From Crocodylus rhombifer (lineage: Eukaryota > Chordata > Crocodylia > Crocodylidae): a stretch of DNA of 64,000 bases. The translations under genes and the position numbers were made by a program. The notes under the pieces were generated by a model. It ran no database searches and was not told the origin of the DNA. It worked only from the letters and a program-made list of their open reading frames with translations. Each line of letters begins with the position of its first letter. The first letter of the stretch is position 1. Where the stretch lies: contig JAVSML010024605.1 in the NCBI GenBank assembly GCA_038503035.1, positions 1 through 64,000 of the forward strand, in the 5' to 3' direction. Positions 34,199-46,450 of the stretch are shown here, piece after piece.

Positions 34199-34590
34199 AA
34201 TGTTGCTGGACTTGATAAGACCAGTGACTTCTTTCGTCCAGCGTCCTGTATCTGTCGGTGGCCAGGACCATGTGTTTGAGAGAGAGATTCAAGGAGCTGT
34301 AAATTGTTGTGGAATAGCCTGTCCATCAGGGAAGTGTTTTCTTTCGTCTTTTATTTAATGGTTGGCTTCTCCCCTGGAGTTTTTAAAAATACAGTTCAGT
34401 AAAACAGACACAGATCAACAATATCTAATATAAATATGACTTTGATTTAATCACAGTATATTAATTATGTAACAGTATATTTAACCATTCTTTGATTAAC
34501 TCAAACTAATATTCATATATCTATTGTTGATCTGTGTGTGTTTTACAGAACAGTGTTTCACGGTCTTATCAGGTCCAGCAACATCTTTGT
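34199..34590. repeat. Imperfect inverted repeat around a LINE/SINE-like fragment
   Basis: Outer arms are ATGTTGCTGGACTTGATAAG at 34200 and its inverted copy CTTATCAGGTCCAGCAACAT at 34565, one mismatch. Inner arms are CAGTAAAACAGACACAGATC at 34397 and the inverted GATCTGTGTGTGTTTTACAG at 34530, with pairing continuing into the AT-rich centre. The left side carries about 160 bp unpaired (TTCGTCCAGCGTCCTGTATC, GTCTGTCGGTGGCCAGG-like text) that resembles a common amniote LINE/SINE-derived repeat. Confidence 0.7.
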
Positions 34591-37122
34591 ATCCATATAC
34601 ACACATTTTGTCTAATTTTTCTTCCCAATCAGTTTGTCTTGGTTTTGAGAAATAAGTCCTTTTAGCATACCAAGCATGTGTTGATGGTTAGGATTTATAG
34701 TTTACCTATAATGAATATACTTGAGTCATAACCGTTCATTTTTAAGCAATCATCAACCTTCCATCAATTGAGGTGTTTTTCTTTATTTGGTATAACAAGA
34801 TCCAAAATAGTTACCTGCAATACTTTGTGAGGCAGATGGGTATAATTTTTAGAAACTCCACCAGCAGAAATCTCCCACACAAGTTTGCAATTGCAGTTTC
34901 CCCCCTTTGTTAGATAAGGGGTTATGGAGCAACTTACAGCTGTCCAACTTGCAAGTGGCCAGGTGTTACAAGTTGCGTAGGTCAGGTTACCTTTGGGCAC
35001 TTCTTGCATTTTCCCCCTATCTCACCACTGCACTTCATTGAACTGTGCCATGCACAGGTTTTCCCCCTACACAGTGCTGTGCATGTGGGGCAAGAAACCC
35101 TGGCCTCCTCCCCAGCTTCATGCACTGTTGGCTATGCTGCCATGTCTTGTGCCCTGCAAGGCCCCTGACCGAGCAGAGGGAGAGGCATCCTGGAATCCTC
35201 AGCTGCTATGGCATGCAGAGCAGTGGGAGAGTGAGCAGCTGGGTTGGAGTCTGGAAGCATCCTCTGCCTGGGTATTGTTAGTAATTTTTATTTAAATTGG
35301 ATCTACATCCTGAGGTTCTGAGTTAGTAATTTTAAAATGAATAATGGTATCTTTAATGTTTACTCTTACCTTTTCACGTTATGCTTCCTCCCCATATTAT
35401 AACCACTTTATCTTGTAATTTATCCCATTATTATCAGTAATGTCAGTTTTATCAACTTTTTTCTCATCAGAGAAAACTTCCAATTTCTGTTGCTTGCTAC
35501 TCAGACTCCTATTGTTTATATATAGACATTAAAAAATTTCCTCTCTTCACATTGTCATTTCAGGCTGTGATGCTTCTAACACTTAGCTTCATTTTACATT
35601 CTATTTTCTCATTGGTGCTTTCCTTTGCCTGTGTTATTTTAATACTCTAGGCTGTTCTTGATATTTTCCGATCTTGAAGAAAAGCCCCATTATTTCTTAG
35701 ATGCAGCCTGTCTTGTTAGTATGAACCCTAGTTAAGGCGGCCTTACTGCCACTTTTCAGCATGGGGATGCTGGTATATGTGTTGATCTGGACACTTTAGC
35801 ACTGCTCTAATTAAAGTTGCTCTCCCCACCACTCTCCTCCCCAGTCTCAGAGCATGTGTATAAACACCCAGTGGCAGCAAATGGAGAGCACATACCAAAC
35901 TTATACAGCAGAAAAGGACAAAAAGAGGAGAAGCATGCTGGGAAAAGCTGTTCCTACTAAGTGGCATGCCACTAAATACAAGTGACTATCTAAGGCTCAT
36001 CTCCTCAAATGGAGACTACTTTGGAAAAGCTTAGATGGACACTTTTATAATGTCTGTAAGTGCTACTCATTTGAAATAAAACAAACTTTAACAGTAACTC
36101 AAGAATTTGTGATTGTTAGAAAGTAGTCAAAACATTAAAAAAATTATTTTCCAAGTAGTGTTACTTTTTTATTAATATAAGCTTTCCCAGATGTCTTGGG
36201 AACTGGGTATTAAAGGAATTCAGAAACTACTTTGACCCACTGACAATTTAATTTGAAAAAAAAATATAAGACTACAATTGGAAAAAAAAAAAAAAAAGTA
36301 TATTGGTGTATATATACAGTGTAGACTTCTTCTGGCATAGCTTTGTTTGTTGGAGGGAGGAAGGAAATGAAGAGGAGTGTGCTGGCCAAAGCCCTTAATG
36401 AAGATGCATTTTCACTTACAAAACTGGTTCAAATTTTTTTTACTGGTATAACTTGTTCTGTGCTTTAGGGATAATTTTTAATAGTGGTATGAAGTGCAGC
36501 TTGACTGGTATAGTTGCCTCCACCCTAACTACGTGTTGCAGAAGCAGAATATCAGTATTGCTGTACTGGTAAATAATTTCTAACAGCCTAAATCTCAGAA
36601 CAAAACATTTTCTTAACTAAGAGTATTAAAAATAAAACAAAAGAAAGTAAATGTGTACTCAATTATATCAATACAGGCTGTATTCAACATTCAAAATTTA
36701 AGGCAGAGAGGGAGAAAGTGTATATGTTTCTGTTCTGATGATTATACAAGTTCCAGGTAGTGTTGGTCCCCAAAATCTTTGTGGTAGGCTGAACAAACAT
36801 TCTAATTTCACAGTTTAAATACCAGAAAAAAATAAGCATATACTCTTTAATCCACTATTAAAATATAAGAAGAGAAAGCTTTGCATCTTTTTTTTTTCCC
36901 CACTTGTGTTCATGAAATCATGTAATTTAATGTGTGCTTTCAGTTTAAAGCATTTCACACAATGTTTTTTTCCATTGTAGATATGTCTGTGGTGGCACTC
37001 AATGTATGGCCTGAGGGGTAGATCAATGGGACGACTCTTCTCTCTCTCCCCAACTGAAGCTAGCAGGCAGTTGTGGCCTTTAATGCTTCTAGGTCACAAT
37101 CACCCAGGTTGCTGCTTTAAAA
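34591..37122. other. Intronic DNA, no gene seen
   Basis: AT-rich intron with a modest GC-rich island at 35040-35270 and A homopolymers at 36256-36264 and 36282-36297. No coding signal was found. Confidence 0.5.
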
Positions 37123-37412
37123 CAGTGATGCTCAGCCAGTGGCTTGCTGGCCAGATCCAGCCTGCAAGGCTCCCTGGGGGTCTGTATATTTGGTGGCAGA
37201 GGCATGGTAGCAGTATTAATTGCTGCTTTTCTGCTGTCAGATTTCCAGACCTCAGGGGAGCCCTGTGGGTAGGATAAAGTGGCCGTGTGTGCTAGATCGG
37301 TGGTGGGCAGTGGGGCCAGCGTACAGGGTCACTCCACAGCCAGATCTAGCATGCAGGGTCAGTCCAGCATGCGGCTGGATCTAGTACATGGTCTGAAAGT
37401 TGACCATCACTG
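37123..37412. mobile_element. hAT-type MITE
   Basis: Ends are inverted: CAGTGATGCTCAGCC left, and the reverse complement of CAGTGATGGTCAACTTTC right. The body repeats TCCAGCATGCGGCTGGATCT-type text and shares TTTGGTGGCAGAGGCATGGT with the inverted fragment at 20094-20300. The flanking octamers (CTTTAAAA and ACCTAATT) do not match, so the target duplication is decayed. Confidence 0.7.
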
Positions 37413-39480
37413 ACCTAATTCATTGAATGAACTATAATATAAATTAAGGGTCTGCCTTGGTCTCTTAAGACATCTACAACACCAGATTTTATGGATCAGG
37501 AAGTTTTATGGTTAGTATGCTGTGCTAAGCTCTCAAAATAAAAGTTCCATGTCTCTTATCTGTCAGAGATTGTGAAGGAGGAGGAAAATCCCCACTAGAT
37601 CAGAAATACTAGATTATAAAGCTACAGATCACTTCCAAGCAGTAACTGATTCAAGGCGCTAATCTTTCTAAATGGTTAAACAGTGAAACCAAATGCATTG
37701 TAGCATTGCCACATATTGCACTCATTTCAATGCCAAAGCTCCCATTTCCACCTCAACCAACACAATTATTTTCAAAGGGCATTTATACGTGTATGGTGGG
37801 GGGGAGGAGAGAGGGGCGCTTTATTTACAGTGGCTCTGAGAGCCACTGATCATGGGAAGCCAGGTATAGCATAATGAAAAAACAGCAGAGGGGTGGGGCT
37901 GAGTAAAATTACCAGGAATAGCAGATACACACCTGGCAGAAGCAAAGATGAGAGAGGCAAGGATTTCTTAGGGTGAACTGTCTTATTGTATAGTTGTGAT
38001 AAGGTTAGACAAGCTTTCAAATGCAAGACACTGTTTCTCAGGCCCTGAAGAATGATGATTACTGGGAGATCAGAGCCTATCAAAAGGGAATAGGGTCAGT
38101 CTAACCTTTCTTTTCATCATACTGTGGAAATAATTCAGGAGTTGGATAAAATACCATATACCATGAACCTGGTTGTAGCAGTTAGTCTGGGAGCCTGGAG
38201 GCAGGCTCCTGCTGGGCCCTGCTGTCTCAGGGAGGCTCGGGCAGCTCCGCCGGGCAGGGCGGGCCTCCCGCCCATGTTGACTGGGGGGAATCTCACTTTA
38301 TAATCGAGTATATATGCCAATTTTGAATTAGTCACATGACAAATAGCGGCAGTGAAGACTTGATTTTTAGTTCTTGGTGCAGAATATGTTGTTCTGTGTT
38401 CATTTGGTTTGAAGTTCATGTTGAGATTTTCTTGAATAGTTTTTATTTTTCCTGTCCATTGTTTTCTGTGTTGATGTTTTGAAGGAAATGCCCAATATTT
38501 TTCTTGACCAAGAGCCATATTACGGACTTCTAATATAGACTGAGCTATACATGGTCCTTACTACACATGAATAGGTCATAGCAGACACACTTGTGTGTAT
38601 GGATGCAATCTGTAGATACTAGTGATCCAAACACACGTTACATCAGCCACCTGGATTGAAATGGGATATTGCATGTAAAGGATTTGTCCTATCAGGCTCC
38701 ACGTTAGGTTTTAACTTTTAATGGTCAAGCTTGGAAGACCTGTCAGTGGTGTAGCAGGAGACAGGAAAAATTTTTTTTATGGCTAGGAATATGTGAGAAA
38801 ACACTGGATTACTGGAATTTGTAGGAACAGACTTTGTTTACTTACTTTATGTCCCCTATGTGGGAGCGAGGAGGATATAAATTTTTTTGCAGGTGGGATA
38901 AAACAGATGGGAATGGGAAGGGTGTCTGTATCAGATTTAATAAAAAACTGTGCAGGGCTTTCTAACATAGGTCTCATTTTAATGAGGTTTTGCATTACAT
39001 TATTTTTTGTATAGCATGCTGCAGGGTATATATTAGTATATAAAGGATTTATTGATTATTTAAACTGTTTGTCATAGCAAGTTATTTTTTGTCCACTGAA
39101 AGAGTACTGTGTTCTTATATAGGATTTTTTTTTTAAGCCAAAACTTTTCAAAGCCTTTTAACTAATATTATCCCTATTTTATATGTAGGAAAGCTCTTAT
39201 GCATATACTTGCCCTAGGGCCTAGGCCATGCAAAAAAGGAAAGAATGGAATATGCATCTCCTGATTCTGTCCTTGACTAATTGCTGTGCTTACTGCTTTC
39301 AAAATTCTGTAGTCTTTCAAGCTATTGGAGTGATAAGATTAGCTGCTTGTTATCATAGCATGCTTTATCTGTTGTTTCTTTTTTTCTTTTTCTGAATTTG
39401 ATTGATAAAAGCTTTTCAACTCAATGTTTGAGACTTTAGGAATATTTTGCTACTTCTACAGATGAAAGCATTACTTTTCC
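37413..39480. other. Intronic DNA with one GC-rich insert
   Basis: Mostly AT-rich. A sharply bounded GC-rich patch at 38178-38285 (GCTCCTGCTGGGCCCTGCTG, CAGCTCCGCCGGGCAGGGCG) stands out but was not assigned to a family. No gene seen. Confidence 0.45.
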
Positions 39481-40002
39481 CAGTCTAAAAATGTTTGTAT
39501 GCCTACTCCCCCATCCGCTAATCCTACTATTGCTTACCTTCCCTTTGCAATCCCAACTCTGGTTGGGTTCTTGGTCTGGCCATGGGCAGGGAGCACATGC
39601 TGCCTCTGACCTCAGCTTGGTCATATAGTGGTGGCAGCAGCTCTAACCCCAGCTCTGAGGCCAGGTTTGAGGTTGGAGCTGTCATTGCCACAACAGCTAC
39701 TGTGTGGCTGCGTTGAGGCTGGAGGCAGCATGTGCTCTGTGCTCCCTGCCCCTGCATAGTGTAGGGCCCCAGCAGGAGCCAGAGCTGCAAGATGGGTAAG
39801 GTAAGCAGTGATACTTGAGGGGTGGTGGGAGCACAGACTGAAGGGACAGGGTTTGGAGTGGGAAGGGGGGAAGTGGCTCCGGCTTCACAGTTGGAGTCCC
39901 TGCTCCCCGTCCTTTGGCTTGTACTCCAATCTAACATGGGTGGCTTTTTTCCCTGCATTGAGTGAGGGAAAAAAACTGTCTTGGATTCAAGTAAATATGA
40001 TA
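39481..40002. mobile_element. Possible DNA element with TATTTACTTGAATCCAAGAC end
   Basis: The right border CTGTCTTGGATTCAAGTAAA (39976-39995) is the inverted form of the left border of the next element (TATTTACCTGAATCTAAGAC at 40049). The GC-rich body resembles it in composition. The left border (near CAGTCTAAAAATGTTTGTAT) is weak, so this call is tentative. Confidence 0.4.
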
Positions 40003-40043
40003 AGCGTATTTTGAATGTTCCAAATAACTGAAAAATAAATAAT

Positions 40044-40761
40044 TATTGTATTTACCTGAATCTAAGACAACATTGTATTTAACCTCCCTCCCCAATAACT
40101 ATATTGTATACATGGAAAATTATAAATTTCTTATAACTTTCCATGTATAGAATCTAATTAATAGAAGGTGTCTTAAATTTGCCCCTGGTGCCCCTTTTCC
40201 CCCTGCTGCTCTGGCAGGGAAAGTAGTGGTAGGGGGCAAAGGGCCAGACCATTGACTCTTGTTGTTTGTTTCCCTCCCCCCCACATTCCTGCTGCTTGAG
40301 CCCCCATGACTATGCCTTCTGTCACTATCCCCGCCCCCTCCCGTATCATCTGCTGAAGCTCTGTTCCTCTGGGGCAGCCAGCAGTAGTGGTCCAACCTTG
40401 CCTGGCCATGAAGAAATAGTGGCACCTCCTAGCGGGCCAGGTTGAGGCTAGAGAGACTGGAGCCTGAGCAGAAGGTAAGAGGGGTGGTGGGGGAGCAGGC
40501 TAGAGGTGAAGGCAAGATGCAGGTTCCTCCCTCCTATTCCCTACTCCTACACTCTACGCTGTCCCCTGTGTTCCCTCTCCTCTGCCAAACAAGACATTCC
40601 AGACTGGGGCAGGCAGTAGCTTGGCTCTAGCTTTGTCCCCAAATCCATGGCCAAAGCTGGAGCTAATATTCCAGGATACACTTGAATCCAAGATGAGGCT
40701 ATTTTTCTCCATGCTGATTAGGGGTATAATACTTTGTCTCGCATTCGAGTAAACATGGTAC
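40044..40761. mobile_element. Non-autonomous DNA element with long inverted ends
   Basis: The left end GTATTTACCTGAATCTAAGA pairs with the right end, whose reverse complement reads CATGTTTACTCGAATGCGAG. About 17 of 23 positions agree around the shared TTTAC..GAATC.AAGAC core. The interior is GC-rich with no transposase. The superfamily was not decided; the ends resemble reptile and mammalian elements whose termini read TCGAATCTAAGAC. Confidence 0.6.
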
Positions 40762-40957
40762 ATAAAGAAAACAACAAATAGACGTTCACAATTTACATGG
40801 AAAAGTTAAACACCCCCAGAAGTTGCATTGCTTAAACAACATAGTTTGTATGCATTGTGTTATACTCTTAAACTTCATGTTGTTTTTTTCTGGTAGACTC
40901 CTGTTTCATTGAGTACATAAGATTGGTGGTACAGGAACAAGACAATGTAGTATAGCG

Positions 40958-41220
40958 CAGGGGTTTCAAGCTAATCTGGCCCTGTGTGTTGGATGAATGG
41001 TCCTGTAGGGCACCCTCACTCTTGCTTTCCTACTCCTGACCCTCCCCTCTGACAATCCATTGCACTTGCTCCCCTAGCAGTCAGGACAGGTGCTGCTTGC
41101 AGCATGGTTCCCAGACCATCTGGGGCAGGTGCTGTGTGGCACATGGGGCAGCACTGGAGGCCAGGTGATGGAGCTCTGCAGGCTGGGACTGGCCTGCAGG
41201 CCGTATCTTTGAAACCCTTG
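40958..41220. mobile_element. hAT-type MITE with target duplication
   Basis: Left end CAGGGGTTTCAAGCTAATCT; right end is the reverse complement of CAAGGGTTTCAAAGATACGG. Flanks GTATAGCG (40950-40957) and GTATAGAT (41221-41228) agree at 6 of 8 positions, as expected for an aged hAT target duplication. The body contains GGCCAGGTGATGGAGCTCTG, seen in part near 46375. Confidence 0.8.
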
Positions 41221-42485
41221 GTATAGATGCTAAGGCTTTCATTGAAAGAGAGGTTGATTTAAGTAAGGGACAGAAAGCAGACAAAGCATAGTTTTATAGC
41301 GAAAGTAAGCGGATGTAAAACAAAGAAATTAGTTCTGTCCCTGGCTCTGCCGTAGTTATCTTAAGCGATTCTTCTCAACATCACCCAAACCAAACTTTAG
41401 TTTGTTTGGACTCCTCATTTTCTGAGTGCCTGTTTTGAGATACCTGACGTTTGAAGAAATACCGAGCACAAACAGTTTTACCTGAAGCCAGTGGGAGTTG
41501 TAGATGCTTAGTATATTTGGAAATAAGGCAGTGGGATTTCTGAAGAAATTAGCATCTGCATCAGGATTTTGAATGGTTCATACTTACAGTCCTCATTCTG
41601 TTGGTGAGTCGTCTGGCTTTAGGCAAGACTTTATTTCCCTGTCTGTTGATAGGAATTACAGTGTATTCCTGTGTCACAGACAAGAGGTTCAGATGAATAG
41701 CTCAGAAGCATTAACCAAATTTATTAACTTAAGTAGCATGTGGTAAAAGCTGTGATTAAAATGTGATTAATTGTGTATTCGTCATAAACTATAGATGGTA
41801 TGCAGTAAGACGATAAGTACATTTTTAATGAAGGGAAGATCAAAACAATTACTGTAAACAGTTATCTTTTCATTTGTGCCATACTTGTCCCATGGAAAAA
41901 ATATGCAATCGTGTGAATAGAGACTACATAATAAGGTATATGCAGAGTGGCACCAAATTTAAGATTACATGGACAAACCTGTAGTCTGACAATGATTAAC
42001 TTCTGAGGGCTTGTGTGCAAACTTTTAACATTGACTTCTACTTAAAAATAGTTTAGTCTTTTTGTGTGTTTTACTTTTGTAGCCTTACAGTTTGAATTTG
42101 TTGTCCTTTGTATTTAAGTTGTAGGAGAGAATGACTTAATTGTGCTTATTTTGCCTTGCCATTATTATTTACACACTTCTACAATACCCTCTCTAAGAAT
42201 CTCATTGTAAGATGGACTTTACGACTTTGGATCATTCTTGTAGTTTGTTTCTGAATCTTAATTTTTAAGCACCTTTTTGATGTCTGAACCTCAGAATTGG
42301 AGGGTACAATGTCACAGCGATGATTTTCAAGAGGCAGTGCCATTCTTAAGGCCTGCCCTAGTAATAAATGCACTATATTCATTAGTGACAACTTTGCCAC
42401 CCCAGTCTTACATCTGGTTGCTGATATTTCTCTTGCCCCAGTGTATTTGAATTATTTCCATTTGTTTTAACTTTATCTGCTATAG
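41221..42485. other. Intronic DNA, no gene seen
   Basis: AT-rich intron. No feature was recognised. Confidence 0.55.
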
Positions 42486-42694
42486 CAGTGGTTCCCAAAC
42501 TCTGACACATTAGGCATGACCAATTTAAAATGATACAACCGTAAATACCACTAGCAATTTTTCCAGTTCAACCTTAAGTACCACTAGCAAATGTTTGTCA
42601 TATAAAGTAATTATAATAAATCTGTTAATGTGCACCACTGACAGGTTGTCTGCATAGCACTGGTGGTACCTGTACCACAGATTGAGAACTGCTG
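42486..42694. mobile_element. hAT-type MITE (CAGTGGTTCCCAAACT family)
   Basis: Starts CAGTGGTTCCCAAACTCTGA and ends with the reverse complement of CAGCAGTTCTCAATCTGTGG, typical hAT ends. Its left 100 bp (TTTAAAATGATACAACCGTA, CCTTAAGTACCACTAGCAAA) match, inverted, the segment ending at 52586. No clear target duplication. Confidence 0.78.
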
Positions 42695-43900
42695 TGTTCC
42701 CAACTTTCAATAATATTTTAGCTTTCTTTATTAACTGTCTGTATTTCATAGCTTTTGATTTATGGTAATTTCTGTTAACTTTCTGTTTCCTCATTTAGAA
42801 TAGTGGTGATGATGACAATGTACTTTTCGTAGCTGGTTTCACTTATCATCTTTATCATAATGTGTATTTAACTAAAGCAGCCTTCATGATTTCAGAATTA
42901 TATTTGTGGCACAACTGTTGTCAACATTTTTCAGTTTAAATTTATTTCCCAGTCAGTTTTGTTCACAATTGTTGTAGCTTTAGAGCATAGGCTGTTTATA
43001 AAGTAGCAGCCAATTTATGTGATTACTAGTTTTTTGTTGTTGCAAGTAGTCACTTTGTAGATGTTCTGTAAACTGCTATGCTTGTCTTTTGACTTTATTT
43101 GAAGTGAGGTATTAAACTGCAGTTTTTAAAAAAAATAAAAAACTTACAATGTCTTTGTATAAATAAAGCGACACAGATTCAGAGATGCCACTAGAGAATA
43201 AATTATTTTAAATTTTCACGCTGCCCAAAGGTTCATATTTCTCCAAATACAGCACGGCGTGGCCAGCATATTTTCCTGTAATTCTGAGGTCCCTACCATG
43301 GCTTTATTGGAGGAATGATATCTGCAGAGGTAACCTGTTTCTAATATGCACATCATCTTGTAGTATCCTGTCCAAGACAGGCAAGTAAAAGATGGCTCTA
43401 GGCAAAATATTGGGCCCCTATAATGTATTGGGGATAAGCTCACTGAGGACATACATTTCAAAGGTGTTTTATATAAGATATATTTCCTCATTTAGTTCTG
43501 TTCCCTTTCTTCCCCTCTCCCCACTTTAAAAAAAAAAAAAAAAAATAAAGGGGGGGGGTGGGGAAAAAAAAGTCTGGCTAATTATCTGTAACTATGGGGA
43601 AAATCATGATCTTATGTGCTAGTTTAGTATGGTGATTGTTCAGAAAAAGTAAAGACAACTTGTTTTCTCACAATATGGCTGATGCTATATTTCTGATAAA
43701 GCAGCTAGGTTTCTTACGAAGTTTACCTCCCTTCTGTAAGCTTTGTAGCTTAAAGCCCCCCATATTACTCTAGGCCTACAAATACTATATTTTAGATTTG
43801 TGTGCTACCTTGCCCCCTCCCTCCCACTAATAGTTTGGCAGGCAGGTTTAAAAATTGGCCCACTTAAAGCATCCCGTTATTCCACAGTGTATCTCAGTTG
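42695..43900. other. Intronic DNA with homopolymers
   Basis: No gene. An A-run (43528-43545) followed by a G-run (about 43551-43558) and a further A-run form a homopolymer cluster. Confidence 0.5.
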
Positions 43901-45860
43901 TGTTTAGAGACAGCCTTTTATTAGTGACCTGGGTGGCTCCAACTCCTCATTTAAGGGACCAGTCTAGCACTTGCCTTCACTGTACGCTACACCGTAGTTC
44001 TATCTTCCTTGTCTTGTCCTGGTGGTGATATGGGAGGTCCCCAACCAGCCACAGTGCTGGTCTCCCACTGCCTCTGGGTGCACCGCCCGCCTCTCTCATT
44101 TGCCATGACTTGCTGTTAAGTAATTGGTTGGTAATTAGGTAGAAGGCTGCCCTTTTGAGGGCCTTGATGTCTGAGGGTTAAAGGTACGTGCTCCTACCAT
44201 CCCTTAATGTGTTCCATGCCTTGCAGATGTTGCTCACAGCTGTGCTAAGCTCTAGCCTGAGGCCAGGCCCAACTCGTCACAGCATTCAGTCTTTTTCACT
44301 TGGCTGTGGTAGGGCTGCACTCCATACTGCCTCCCTATCACAGAGGCCTCTTGCTCTCCATCGGCTCTCACCTGGTCTCTTTCATTGCACTCTTCCCGAG
44401 CCTCCCATATTGCCCCTTTTCTCCCAGGGGCCACATTCTCCCTGTCCTCACCCAGAGGGTCCTCAGGCTTGCTACTCTTCACTCCCTAGCCAGCAAGTGC
44501 TCAGCCTTTTGGACATTTCCTGCCACCCTCATCTGAGTGAGCGCTGGGTGGTTGAGAAAATGCTGTGCTGACTCTGCCCTTGGTCTGATAGCTGGGTAAC
44601 TCCCCCAGCTGTTCTCCGTCAAGGGGCTGAGAGCTCAGCCCTTGTTTTCCTCACAGCTCCTCTTCTGCTGCCCACCTCCGGTCTTAGGCACCCAAAGGCT
44701 TACCTGGGCCTAACTCAGACCCCCCCATGCTAGCAGGGCCTCCACTCAGACTTCAGGGCCCCAATTCATGCCCCTCATCAGGCTTCACCCCTGCCACTCT
44801 CTATTCTGTCCTGTACTCTGGGGTTGGACACCCCCACAGACTCAGGTGCTGCTTGTCGGCGTGCCTGGCCTGGAACTTGCCTCATCTCATCAGGGCCTTA
44901 ACTGCTGGTGCCCTCTCTCAGGGCCCTAACTACTCCTCTCATGGGGTCTTTCACCCTTTCAGGCTCAGGCACTTCTCAAAGCTTACCTGGCCTTCACTAC
45001 TCCCCTTCCAGGTCTTGCACCTGCGATGGGCTCGTGTGTCCCTTATGGACATCCCTGGCCCCAATACTCTTTCTCTGATGTTTTCATGTAACCCACGGGG
45101 TGATGGGGGCAGGGGTTTAGATGCCCCAAGCCACCTTTCACTGGGAAGGTCCTCAAACCTGATATTTGAGTGGCCCTGCCTACCACAGGCAGGACCACCA
45201 GGCCTCCCTGTCCTGGCAGGGTGCAGTTTTAGGTCATGCCCAGGACCAGGAGCCTCTAAGCCTTCCCCATAGTTCCTGCCTTTACCTCCTAGCTGTGTTG
45301 GTTCCACAGTGTCTGGCAGCAAATTGCTGCCTCCAGCCCTGCTGGCCTAGGGCTTAAGATGGCTGCTTGTCAGGACTGGGCTGCACTGCCTGCTGCCTGA
45401 TCCAGATCTTAAAGTGGCAGAGCACTTAAGGTGTTCTGACACCTACTTCCTCACTTAAAATGTTTACCACTGCTGCTTAGAAAAACAGGCTTCCCTAGAG
45501 TCTGTGATAGCCTTAAAGTGACGAGCACCCCACTGGTGCTCTGCCATAGTTCTGTTCTCATCTTCCTTGTCTTGTCTCTTCTCTGCCCTGGCTTCTTGTC
45601 CCTGAGTCCTGGTTTGACTTGTCTCTCAGCTTTGTGACTGGCTTCTGACCTCAGCTTGTCCTGGTTTTTAGGCTCTGGCTTAAACCCTTGGCTACTTAGC
45701 TCAATAACATTGGCACCTAACCTTGGTCTGGCCTCTCAGATGTGCCTCTTACTCCTGTTTCTTCACTTGGCAACTTAGCTCTTGACTCTTTGTTTGCCTC
45801 GAGACTACCCACTAAGGTGTCCTGCGTCTAGCCACTAGTCTAAACTACCCAAATACAGTG
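43901..45860. other. GC-rich, pyrimidine-biased block of unknown origin
   Basis: About 2 kb of C/T-rich sequence on the + strand inside AT-rich intron. It has many degenerate CTTGGC/CCTGGC/TCTGAC units at 45590-45760 and two related segments, TAGTTCTATCTTCCTTGTCT at 43996 and TTCTCATCTTCCTTGTCTTG at 45555, about 1.56 kb apart. It looks like an internal or LTR part of a retroelement or a repeat-derived block, but no protein motif was found. Open frames of 127 and 181 codons here lack domains. Confidence 0.4.
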
Positions 45861-45884
45861 GACAGTGTTTTTCTGAGGCTTGTG

Positions 45885-46165
45885 GAGTATTTTCGTGGCT
45901 GGTTGCTGTTATGTTTGATATATAGGCTGTGGAGGCCTGTGTTCTGGACTGTAAAGGTGACCCAGAAAATGCAACTTGGATACCTGTTTAGTGGTGAAAG
46001 CTCTGAAAGGTTTATTGTTATCAGACATCACACCAGTTGGTCTGATTAACAGTTAGTTAGTCCAACTTTGTAAAGCTTATCTTTGACAGGTGGAAACGCC
46101 GTAGGTTGCTCATGCGTCCCTAGAACTCTACAAGGGACAGGTCTCCCAATCCCTGTATTTATACT
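45885..46165. repeat. Unnamed repeat, copy 1
   Basis: Collinear with 49420-49653. Shared blocks include CTGGTTGCTGT, GATATATAGGCTG/GATATGTAGGCTG, ATTGTAAAGGTGAC-type text, GTGGTGAAAGCTC, and the right end ATTTATAC. Copy 1 contains an extra 50 bp or so (GGTTTATTGTTATCAGACAT region) that copy 2 lacks. Confidence 0.75.
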
Positions 46166-46369
46166 TGCATGCCCCTCATCTCATGTTCATTTCTATTTGT
46201 TTTGTTTGTTAAGTTTACATACCTGCACTTGTTATCTCAGTCTCATTAGCAAGTTCTACATTTTTACATTTGTCCTTGAGTTGGAGTTGTTTTTTCCCCA
46301 AGTCCTGGCTGTGGTGTTGGTACAGCTTCTTGCCAGCTGGCCCAGGTGCAGGTGAAGGCCAGCACGGCC

Positions 46370-46450
46370 AAAGCACTAGAGCTCTGCAGGCTGAATCTAG
46401 CAACTCTGTGGGCTGGATCTGGCCTCTAGGCCTTAGGTTGCTGATCCCTA
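46370..46450. mobile_element. hAT terminus fragment
   Basis: Right end, in reverse complement, reads TAGGGATCAGCAACCTAAGG, a hAT-type terminus with GGCC-rich subterminal text (GGATCTGGCCTCTAGGCC). Part of the body (AGAGCTCTGCAGGCTG) resembles the MITE at 40958-41220. Confidence 0.55.

Noticed and set aside
36960..37010. T-rich tract plus TAG before ATATGTCTGTGG as a possible exon acceptor
   Set aside because: The following frame does not encode mannosidase sequence and no donor or conserved protein follows.
44727..45272. 181-codon open frame on +
   Set aside because: C-rich block with many CCT/CTG codons, no domain and frames open on both strands.
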